A stretch of DNA of 8,340 nucleotides from an uncultured Eubacteriales bacterium (GTDB lineage Bacteria; Bacillota; Clostridia; Oscillospirales; Acutalibacteraceae), in contig CAKSHI010000025.1 of the NCBI GenBank assembly GCA_934457115.1, positions 1 to 8,340 of the forward strand, written 5' to 3'. The position numbers and the translations under genes are program-made. Every line of letters starts with the position of its first letter. The first letter of the stretch is position 1. This document shows, one piece after another, positions 1 to 6,196 of the stretch. The notes below the pieces were generated by a model, which was not told the origin of the DNA, searched no databases, and saw nothing but the letters and a program-made list of their open reading frames with translations.

Positions 1-390
1 ATTCTTAACAATCCGATATTTCTTTATTAAACAACTGGTATCATAGTTGCTGGCATATTTTAATGAATAGATATATGCCTTATTATATTCCGCAAAGATA
101 CCATTACAGCTCCCATCTTCATGATCCTCCACTATGTATACGTAACTCCCGGACACATTATCTAAAAATACACTCCATTCTCTTTTTTCAAATTGAACTC
201 TCTCTTTGATTTGTCTTTTCAAATCTTCATCCTTCGTCGTATCAGCCAGTTTTTCTATTGCTTCCAGTCTTTCTTTCCATAGCATGTCTGGCTTATTCCA
301 AATCAATGCTGCTCTCTGAAAATCACAAAACTTAAAATCAACAGATGCCAGATACTCACGCATTGTTTTTGAAGGTACTAATTCATACAT
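1..390 (-). CDS. Unrecognised protein, N-terminal 130 residues (C-terminus beyond left edge)
   Basis: An open frame begins at the ATG at 390 (MYELVPSKTMREYL...) and runs without a stop through position 1, so the C-terminus lies outside the window. The start is supported by a purine-rich GGGGGAG about nine bases upstream. The visible part is hydrophilic and soluble-looking: a helix-rich first 70 residues (for example AALIWNK, KERLEAIEKLAD, RQIKERVQFEKREW), then a more beta-like stretch with SGSYVYIVED and KAYIYSLKYA. I see no signal peptide, membrane segment or catalytic motif. The N-terminal pattern recalls small hypothetical proteins seen in accessory regions of Lachnospiraceae, but I cannot name a family. 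It follows the DUF2828 gene by 52 bases with no terminator between them, so co-transcription is likely. Confidence 0.75.
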   Translation of the reverse strand, partial: MYELVPSKTMREYLASVDFKFCDFQRAALIWNKPDMLWKERLEAIEKLADTTKDEDLKRQIKERVQFEKREWSVFLDNVSGSYVYIVEDHEDGSCNGIFAEYNKAYIYSLKYASNYDTSCLIKKYRIVKN

Positions 391-442
391 ATTTCTGTTC
401 TCCCCCAACTCTTCCTATGCAACTCATTCTAATTATCAGACA

Positions 443-1921
443 TCATTTGCTATCAATGTAAGCAATTTTTTCGCTTACTGATAAACAGCTATATCGCTCA
501 GAATTAATAACTTTTTCCATCATCTCAATTGGAGATGAGCCAATGCTTTCCAATAATTGCTTAAATACTGTCACAGACTGCCCGCTGCACAACTGCACAC
601 CTTTGCGTGTATAATCTGCATGGAATACATCATGTCTGCTGTTAACATTCCAAAAGACTATATTCGGAATCTCATATCCGTAATCAGAAAACTGCTTCTT
701 CATGTTTTCATAAAAACTCCAGTCATCTGATTCACAATAATCAATTTCCATATCAGAAATTACAATAATTGACTTTGGCATCTCCTGCTGTGAGACATCA
801 TGTTCCACAGCTATATCCAATACTTCTTGAAAAGCAGCTCTTAAATCAGTATTCATTCCCCAGTCTGCTTTTGCTACATACCGGATTTTCTGTTCCAGAG
901 TTTCCCCCTTTAACACAACTGTTTCCGGTTTTTCACTGAATGTCATGAACAGATTGTGATATGCTCCCTTATTACGCTCTGCAAAATAAATTGCAAGACC
1001 AATCGAAGCAGCCATCGGTCTTCCATACATGGATCCCGACACATCAGCCATCACGATTGCATTCATTCCTTCACTTAAGTAATCCGGTAATTGTCTCCAC
1101 TGAGCTTCTAATACCTTGCTGTCTTCTCCATCGTATAATATCTTTTCTACAATATCATACGGATATAATACAGCCGAATGAATTTTTTCTTTTCCAGCTA
1201 AAGCTGCACCGATATAATTCTTAAAGCGTTCTTCATCGTGTCTCATAAATGCATTACGATAAATCATCATGGCTCGTCCCGCTACATTTGAATATTGGAT
1301 TTCATTCCACTTACCTGTTGACATCAAGCTTTCTGTTACACTGATATGCTTTCGCATAGATCTTACAATGCGTTTAAAATTATATACTGAATAACCAAGT
1401 TTTTTGGCTGTAAGGACTCCCAGTTTTCTCGTATGTTCTGATTTAGAATCTGCTGTCTTAATCCACTTTGCCAAAAGTGAGATGGCCTTTCCCTGATTCA
1501 TGTTCTGTAAATCTTCTTCGAACTGTTTCTTCATGGAAGCCCACATCTCATCTTCTACCGGTGTCCCAATCAAACAATACAAATCATCATATCTTCCAAA
1601 TACTCCAACTAAATCAAGATTTGGAAGAATTGCTTCCGGGTGATATTCTGCCATGTATCTTAAAAGTATACGAAATGTCTTACGCTCTCCAAGCCCTTCA
1701 CGAATATCACGCGCATAGAATGCCGTCTTTACCGCAAATAACGGATCCACTTTATATGCTTCTGCAAATAATACCTGTATTCTTTTTTCATCTGCTTCAC
1801 GCAAGGCTCCGACAGTACTAAAGAAATCTAATCTTGAATCCCCTGTTGTATTTAATGCAGCTGCTCCATTTTCAGTTCTTGTAAGTGTTGCCCGCCTTCT
1901 CATTAATTTTGCATACGTCAT
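443..1921 (-). CDS. DUF2828 family protein with C-terminal VWA domain (Ro60-like layout)
   Basis: The 492-residue protein matches DUF2828 by recalled family motifs. The N-terminal 'TRTENGAAALNTTGD' (residues 14-28) with 'REGLGER' and 'NLDLVGVFGRYDDL' (101-114) belong to the helical first half. The second half is a von Willebrand A fold with a complete MIDAS metal site: DVSGS at 293-297, the Thr of GMNTD at 358 and the Asp of ISDME at 390. Ro60 (TROVE plus VWA) has the same two-part layout and binds structured RNA. DUF2828 has no settled biochemical function that I know of, so RNA binding is inferred here from that layout and from the two tRNA-like RNAs immediately upstream. I chose the ATG at 1921 because GAAGGTGA lies just before it. 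The frame stays open to 2026, but that extension would read through the tRNA-like gene. No signal peptide or membrane segment; cytosolic. Family call strong, role uncertain. Confidence 0.9.
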   Translation of the reverse strand: MTYAKLMRRRATLTRTENGAAALNTTGDSRLDFFSTVGALREADEKRIQVLFAEAYKVDPLFAVKTAFYARDIREGLGERKTFRILLRYMAEYHPEAILPNLDLVGVFGRYDDLYCLIGTPVEDEMWASMKKQFEEDLQNMNQGKAISLLAKWIKTADSKSEHTRKLGVLTAKKLGYSVYNFKRIVRSMRKHISVTESLMSTGKWNEIQYSNVAGRAMMIYRNAFMRHDEERFKNYIGAALAGKEKIHSAVLYPYDIVEKILYDGEDSKVLEAQWRQLPDYLSEGMNAIVMADVSGSMYGRPMAASIGLAIYFAERNKGAYHNLFMTFSEKPETVVLKGETLEQKIRYVAKADWGMNTDLRAAFQEVLDIAVEHDVSQQEMPKSIIVISDMEIDYCESDDWSFYENMKKQFSDYGYEIPNIVFWNVNSRHDVFHADYTRKGVQLCSGQSVTVFKQLLESIGSSPIEMMEKVINSERYSCLSVSEKIAYIDSK

Positions 1922-1953
1922 ATCATTCACCTTCTTTTTTCGTGATTTGCTAA

Positions 1954-2073
1954 GAGTGAGGGTTGGAATCGAACCAACGACACCGCAGTCTCCTTGAATA
2001 ATAGTTGCTGTCCGAGTCACGAGCATGACTCATTTTCATTATTTACGTACTCTGCCACTGAGCTACCTCACTC
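1954..2073 (-). ncRNA. tRNA-like RNA 1 with a long insert in place of the anticodon loop
   Basis: The minus strand folds as a tRNA body. Seven acceptor pairs join 2066-2072 to 1955-1961, with an extra outer G-C pair (2073 with 1954). U8-A9 follow, then a D arm (GCUC, loop AGUGGCA, GAGU) and A26. The T arm is GUUGG, loop UUCGAAU, CCAAC (1962-1978), preceded by a 5-nt variable loop GUGUC. Only four anticodon-stem pairs form (2044-2047 with 1984-1987), and no 7-nt anticodon loop exists. The insert instead holds UAAUGAA, an AAUAAU/AUUAUU helix (2038-2043 with 1997-2002), a 7-bp hairpin with loop GCUC (2014-2031) and ACAGCAA. CCA is not encoded. The 120-nt length exceeds a normal tRNA of about 75 nt. 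Likely a tRNA mimic of the bacterial Y-RNA kind, since it abuts a Ro60-like gene; an intron-bearing tRNA is the alternative. Confidence 0.8.
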
Positions 2074-2076
2074 GCA

Positions 2077-2194
2077 CCGGGCGGGCGGGAATCGAACCCG
2101 CGACAACAATAACTTTTACCCAAAATATTTGCTGTTAGTTTCACAAACATGAAACATTCATTAAACTGTGCTCTACCACCTGAGCTACCGCCCT
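2077..2194 (-). ncRNA. tRNA-like RNA 2 with a long insert in place of the anticodon loop
   Basis: This is the upstream member of a tandem pair, ending about three bases before tRNA-like RNA 1. Six strong acceptor pairs (GGGCGG with CCGCCC) form, with an A-G mismatch at position 1-72. U8-A9 follow, then a perfect D arm (GCUC, loop AGGUGGUA, GAGC) and A26. The T arm is GCGGG, loop UUCGAUU, CCCGC (2085-2101), with a 5-nt variable loop UUGUC. The anticodon stem is four pairs (2165-2168 with 2107-2110). The loop is replaced by UAAUGAA (2157-2163), a 7-bp hairpin with loop GUUU (2138-2155) and ACAGCAA (2129-2135), in the same order as in the neighbouring RNA. No CCA is encoded and no anticodon can be assigned. 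The stems differ in sequence from the neighbour but keep pairing, which supports a functional RNA rather than a decayed tRNA gene. Confidence 0.8.
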
Positions 2195-2245
2195 TTATTA
2201 CTCATATATATTGTCTCATATCTTTTCAGATATTTCATTCAACCT
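2195..2245 (-). other. Short AT-rich spacer with a 6-bp inverted repeat upstream of the tRNA-like RNAs
   Basis: Between the phosphoesterase stop and tRNA-like RNA 2 the minus strand contains ATATCT-GAAA-AGATAT (2218-2233), a perfect 6-bp AU-rich stem with a GAAA loop. No U-tract follows, so it is a poor intrinsic terminator. It could be a processing or stability element, or chance in AT-rich DNA. I looked for a promoter here and found no -35/-10 pair with acceptable spacing. The RNAs may therefore be released from a longer transcript, with tRNA-type 5' and 3' maturation as the obvious route. Confidence 0.3.
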
Positions 2246-2953
2246 CTAGTTTAATTCCTCGCATATCTCATCGTAATCTTCAAACATTATTCTGATTCCG
2301 TTCTCTTCACTCTCAACATGATAATGCCCTGCATACCATTCAGAAAAATCCAGATTATCATAAATTTCCTGCAGCCATTTTTCTGTTGATTTATCTACGG
2401 TTCTCTGATTCAGTCCCGGAATAAAAGCCCATGTAGGTTCTGCTTCTATTGGAACTGTGTGTGAAAGAATAATATCAATAGACCAGCCCTCTTTTTCCAA
2501 CTGTTGCTCCACATAATTCATAATCCGGTCATTCGGCTGTTCCGTGTCAAACCACGGCATTTTATGGCTGATCCGGTAATACTTATCTACGCTATATGCC
2601 CCGCCAATTGCCATCACCTTTTTACCGTGAAAATTATAGATTTCCCCGTCTTTTGCAAATAAAATATTCGGATATGCTTCTTCCATATATACAAGTCCGT
2701 CATTCCACATCACTTCCTCATAATCTCCAGCTTCCCACGGTCTCGCCTCATGATTCCCATGAACACAAAATAATGTAATATCTAAACTTGACAAATCATT
2801 TTTTAATTGTCGATCTGTATTATCAAGCCAATAATTAATTCCTGCATCACCGAGAATAATCATCACATCTTCTTTTGTTGTATCATTTTCACTACAAAAT
2901 TCTTCTATTCGGTTAAAATTTCCATGTGTATCTCCGGTTATGTAAAAATGCAT
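2246..2953 (-). CDS. Calcineurin-like metallophosphoesterase
   Basis: The 235-residue protein has the full calcineurin-like metal-site set in the expected order: GDTHG (7-11), GDAG (35-38), GNHE (66-69), the SH of ILSHTVP (164-165) and GHYH (209-212). It should therefore be an active two-metal hydrolase of phosphomono- or diester bonds. The substrate cannot be read from sequence; protein phosphate, nucleotides and nucleic-acid ends are all possible in this superfamily. Its place directly before two tRNA-like RNAs and a Ro60-like gene makes an RNA-end substrate an attractive but unproven guess. There is no signal peptide, so it is cytosolic. The start at 2953 (MHFYITGD) follows GGAGG with seven bases of spacing; a longer frame to 3013 would overlap the preceding gene and lacks such a site. 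The length is typical of a single-domain member. Confidence 0.93.
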   Translation of the reverse strand: MHFYITGDTHGNFNRIEEFCSENDTTKEDVMIILGDAGINYWLDNTDRQLKNDLSSLDITLFCVHGNHEARPWEAGDYEEVMWNDGLVYMEEAYPNILFAKDGEIYNFHGKKVMAIGGAYSVDKYYRISHKMPWFDTEQPNDRIMNYVEQQLEKEGWSIDIILSHTVPIEAEPTWAFIPGLNQRTVDKSTEKWLQEIYDNLDFSEWYAGHYHVESEENGIRIMFEDYDEICEELN

Positions 2954-3009
2954 ATGCTTTCCTCCGTTTATCTTTTTATCCAATCTTTTTCTGTAGAGAC
3001 AATCATCTC

Positions 3010-3279
3010 TCACTTTCTTCTATAGCATTTCTGCCAAAGTTCCGGATAATCTCTAAGATTACGATATGATTCCTCCCTCCATATAGGTTCTCCCCAAAAA
3101 CGATAATCACATATATCCCAGGATTCATTTAATCTGCGGTAATAATTAGATTTTCCGATTTGAATATCATCTGGGTTTATCTTTGCCTTTCGTCTGATTC
3201 TCCTATTCGCAAATTTTTTCCCCTTGTTTCCGGCTTTGGTGGCTTTATATACCGGCGTATGTTTATAACTGCGGCTCAT
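3010..3279 (-). CDS. Small, strongly basic 'MSRSYK' protein of unknown function
   Basis: The 89-residue protein is rich in Lys and Arg in its first 50 residues (MSRSYKHTPVYK..., KGKKFANRRIRRKAK) and ends in an aromatic, mixed-charge segment (NESWDICDYRFWGEP...). The start at 3279 is preceded by GGAGAGGAAG with good spacing. It resembles small hypothetical proteins with an MSRSYK start and a WDI-DY-F motif that I recall from Firmicutes chromosomes and mobile elements; no function is assigned that I know of. The basic half would suit nucleic-acid or ribosome contact, which is inference. It sits 28 bases after the AAA gene and 56 bases before the phosphoesterase start, consistent with the same transcript. 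The single Cys in WDIC and another near the C-terminus do not form a zinc motif. Confidence 0.85.
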   Translation of the reverse strand: MSRSYKHTPVYKATKAGNKGKKFANRRIRRKAKINPDDIQIGKSNYYRRLNESWDICDYRFWGEPIWREESYRNLRDYPELWQKCYRRK

Positions 3280-3307
3280 AACACTTCCTCTCCATGTTCT
3301 GTATCTT

Positions 3308-6154
3308 TTAAGCGCTTATGGCAAAACCAATTTTCTTCATTTCTGTTTTTGCTGTTGATGGCATCTTAGGTATATCATATTCCTCAAGTGTTGTAATTAA
3401 ACTTGTAGTTAAATCTGACTCATTTAACTGCGATACTCTCTCCGCCAGATTCATCTCTGCTTCCTCTAACATTTTCCGCACAAATCTCCCATTTCCATAA
3501 TCCTTGCTTTCTTTTACACTTGCATAGCTTGCTCTCAATTTCTCCATAGCTGCATCTGTAATTGTCATTTGCTTTTTAGAAACCATAAGTTTTGTTATAT
3601 CACAAAGTTCATCTACAGAATAATCTTCGAATTCCACCTGAAATGCAATTCGCGATTTCATTCCCGGATTTCTGTCTAAGAACTGCTTCATTGGTTCCGG
3701 GTAACCAGCGAAAATAACAATCACATCATCTCTGTGGTTCTCCATCTCCTGAACAAGTGTATTAATTGCCTCATCTCCGAATCCATGTTCGTAGGCATCA
3801 CAAAGGGCATATGCTTCATCAATAAAGAGGATTCCTCCCTGGGCTTCTTTGAATTTTTTCTTAATCAGTGGTGCGGTCGAACCTACATGATCACCTATCA
3901 GATCTGCCCTTCCCGTTTCTACAAAGTTTCCTGTATATAAAATATTTTCATCTTTCATAATTTCAACAAATAACCTTGCAACTGTTGTTTTTGCTGTCCC
4001 TGGATTTCCAGTAAAGACCATATGCAGCGAAGTATTTCTCTTTGGAATTCCTTTTTCCACACAGAGCTTATTCAGCTTATAATTTGCAATCGCTTTATGA
4101 ATCACTCTCTTCACAGAAGCTAATCCCACCATTTCATCCAATTCTTTTTTCGCAGTACCAGCTTCCCGCTCTTTCTTTCCTTCTTTCTCCGGCATACTGA
4201 TATCATCTCTTGTAATCAAAAACAATTCTTCACTTTGAATTTTACTTGCATCTTCTTTTTCACCAAGAAGCCTGGCTGCCTGCTGCCCGATTGCATGTTC
4301 AATGAAATTTCGCACATATCTTCCATTACCGAAATTATCATTATTGCGTGCTTTATCAAAAATGTAATTGGCCTCTTTTATCACATCATCAGCTACATGA
4401 AAACCACGCTCTTCAATCATCATTTTGAAAATGTCTGTCAGTTCGTCTGTTGTATAATCTGGAAATTCAATCCAATATGGAATTCTGCTTTTCAGTCCCT
4501 CATTCATTTCCATAAATTCTTTCATACGCTCATTGTAGCCGGCAAGTATAACGATTACATCTTCCCTCTGATTTTCCATCTCCTGTAGCAATACGGTAAT
4601 AGCTGTATCACTCTTTAATGAGTATGCTTCATCGATAAAAAGAACACCTCCCTTAGCTGCCACGAAAGCATCCCTGATATTTTCAACACAACACATACCA
4701 TCCAGATCCATTCCACCTTTTTCAACAAATGCACCACTTTTTAAAATTTCTTTTTCTTTTGCAATCCCGGCAAATATTTTTGCTACTGTAGTCTTAGCTG
4801 TTCCAGGATTTCCGCCAAATATCATGTGCATCGTGCTGGACTGGTAATCTTTCCCTCTTCGCTTTTTCCGCTCCTTTTCAACAATATCTGCTGCGATGAT
4901 ATTTTCTATCTGTTTTTTTACAGTCGTAAGACCAATCATTTTCTTCAATTTGTCATAAGAAGACTCTGCATTTTCATCTCTGTCCATGTAAAATTCATCG
5001 GAACAATTATATTCATATGCCTGCAGTACATTCTTATTCAGACACCATGCTTCGAATTGTTCATAAGCCATAAGTACATCTGTCTGTGTAAATTCATTTC
5101 CTGGAAATTGTCCCATGAACTCAGAAGCCTGGTCTGCATACTCTGCATATTCGGATTTCTCTATCAAAGCTTTTAGGTAAAGTACAGCCTCTTTTCTATC
5201 ACCTGTTCCTTCTTTTAACGTAACCGGAATTACATATTTCTTCAGTTCCGGTAAAAGGAAATAAGAAAATCCCGGTTTGTCCATGTTATATGTAAATACG
5301 AAAAGGCAATCATTTCGGTATTTCTTCACAAGCCTCTCCAAGTATTTACTGACCATAGCATAATCTACCGGATCCCAGCCAAACTTTTCAGAAAGATCAA
5401 AAACAATCACGCCACCATAATTATTCTCTATAATATCCTCAAGATGATTATCTTTACAAAATATATCCGGCTCAATCTCACTGATTATTTCCATGCGGCT
5501 GCTCCTGATTCTGTTCGCCTTTAGGAGCCTTTGCATCAATATTTCTATCATTTCACTTGCAGCCTCCACACTTCGGCTGGAGATAATATAATGCACCATA
5601 TTTCCGGTATATTCTGACATATTTGCATGGGCTTCTATATTCGCTAATTCTTTCTTAAACTTCTGATTATATATAGCATGCTTTATTTTTTTATCCTGAG
5701 AAATAATTTTTTCCTTGAAATCATAATGAAGCGCTTTTAAATCCGAGAAATAGTTATAAATCCATATATTTGCAATTTCCGGCAAGCGATTTCCCCCATA
5801 ATCCAGATATGATCTTCTTCTCGCTTCAAGAAAATTCTCCAGATACTCACACATTGTGATTTCATAAGGATTTTCTTTTATTTTTTTGATACAAAATGCC
5901 TTCCCACGCATTTCCATAATGTAATCATATGCATCTTGAAGTCTAAGTCTTTTTTCATTGTATGAAAATGTAGCTGAAACAAAATTTTCCTCTTCTCTAT
6001 AAGCTAAAAAAGTAAAATCATTTTTCATATTTTGATACATATAACTATTTACCGTTGCAACCGGATTTTGGTACGAATATCCATAATTTTCAAGTTTAGA
6101 ATTATTCTTAATTTCATCTGCATTTGTATTAAGCTTTAAATTATAATATCTCAT
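3308..6154 (-). CDS. Multi-AAA+ ATPase of the CbxX/CfxQ (SpoVK-like) family
   Basis: The 948-residue cytosolic protein has two clear CbxX-type AAA+ modules. Module 1 (about 395-650): Walker A GNPGTAKT (448-455), Walker B with FIDEAY (503-511), ILAGY sensor 1, an SRIP arginine finger (R557) and NGRYVRN sensor 2 (610-616). Module 2 (about 670-935): GNPGTAKT (716-723), ILFIDEAY (775-782), IFAGY, SRI (R835) and GNGRFVRK (887-894). An upstream segment (about 180-370) has GGVIVFDLSE and CLFVFTYNMD, reminiscent of Walker B and sensor 1 but without a P-loop, so a dead third module is likely. The first 170 residues are unrecognised. Family members remodel protein complexes (CbbX acts on Rubisco; EccA works in type VII secretion); the target here is unknown. 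Start ATG at 6154 follows AAGGAAGGA; a GTG at 6187 would add 11 residues and lacks a well-spaced site. Confidence 0.93.
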   Translation of the reverse strand: MRYYNLKLNTNADEIKNNSKLENYGYSYQNPVATVNSYMYQNMKNDFTFLAYREEENFVSATFSYNEKRLRLQDAYDYIMEMRGKAFCIKKIKENPYEITMCEYLENFLEARRRSYLDYGGNRLPEIANIWIYNYFSDLKALHYDFKEKIISQDKKIKHAIYNQKFKKELANIEAHANMSEYTGNMVHYIISSRSVEAASEMIEILMQRLLKANRIRSSRMEIISEIEPDIFCKDNHLEDIIENNYGGVIVFDLSEKFGWDPVDYAMVSKYLERLVKKYRNDCLFVFTYNMDKPGFSYFLLPELKKYVIPVTLKEGTGDRKEAVLYLKALIEKSEYAEYADQASEFMGQFPGNEFTQTDVLMAYEQFEAWCLNKNVLQAYEYNCSDEFYMDRDENAESSYDKLKKMIGLTTVKKQIENIIAADIVEKERKKRRGKDYQSSTMHMIFGGNPGTAKTTVAKIFAGIAKEKEILKSGAFVEKGGMDLDGMCCVENIRDAFVAAKGGVLFIDEAYSLKSDTAITVLLQEMENQREDVIVILAGYNERMKEFMEMNEGLKSRIPYWIEFPDYTTDELTDIFKMMIEERGFHVADDVIKEANYIFDKARNNDNFGNGRYVRNFIEHAIGQQAARLLGEKEDASKIQSEELFLITRDDISMPEKEGKKEREAGTAKKELDEMVGLASVKRVIHKAIANYKLNKLCVEKGIPKRNTSLHMVFTGNPGTAKTTVARLFVEIMKDENILYTGNFVETGRADLIGDHVGSTAPLIKKKFKEAQGGILFIDEAYALCDAYEHGFGDEAINTLVQEMENHRDDVIVIFAGYPEPMKQFLDRNPGMKSRIAFQVEFEDYSVDELCDITKLMVSKKQMTITDAAMEKLRASYASVKESKDYGNGRFVRKMLEEAEMNLAERVSQLNESDLTTSLITTLEEYDIPKMPSTAKTEMKKIGFAISA

Positions 6155-6196
6155 AGCATATCCTTCCTTATAAAAGTAGTTTTCCACCTTCCTAAG

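Noticed and set aside
1922..2026. A 35-residue N-terminal extension of the DUF2828 protein
   Set aside because: It would be translated from the T arm and insert of tRNA-like RNA 1 and lacks a ribosome site, while the ATG at 1921 has GAAGGTGA just upstream and begins where family similarity begins.
2014..2031. Hairpin in RNA 1 read as a His (GUG) anticodon arm
   Set aside because: A GUG triplet occurs in both hairpins, but it is paired within the stem and the loop is four bases, not seven.
1954..2194. Ordinary tRNA genes or decayed tRNA pseudogenes
   Set aside because: No 5-bp stem with a 7-nt anticodon loop can be drawn in either copy, so they are not ordinary tRNAs. Intact D and T arms and compensating stem changes between copies argue against decay. 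A spliced-intron form is not excluded.
2218..2233. Intrinsic terminator between the phosphoesterase gene and the tRNA-like RNAs
   Set aside because: The stem is only six AU-rich pairs and no U-tract follows on the minus strand.
2954..3013. 20-residue N-terminal extension of the phosphoesterase
   Set aside because: The calcineurin fold begins at MHFYITGD and the ATG at 2953 has a GGAGG site; the extension overlaps the previous gene and is not needed.
961..5176. Plus-strand open frames across the window (for example 1468-1821, 4235-4588, 4826-5176, and 7182-7559 outside this span)
   Set aside because: They lie antisense inside well-supported minus-strand genes, have low-complexity Phe/Ile/Ser/Leu-rich translations and no recognisable domain.
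6155..6187. GTG start adding 11 residues to the AAA protein
   Set aside because: The purine-rich AGGAAGG lies too close to that GTG to act as its site; the ATG at 6154 has AAGGAAGGA at good spacing.
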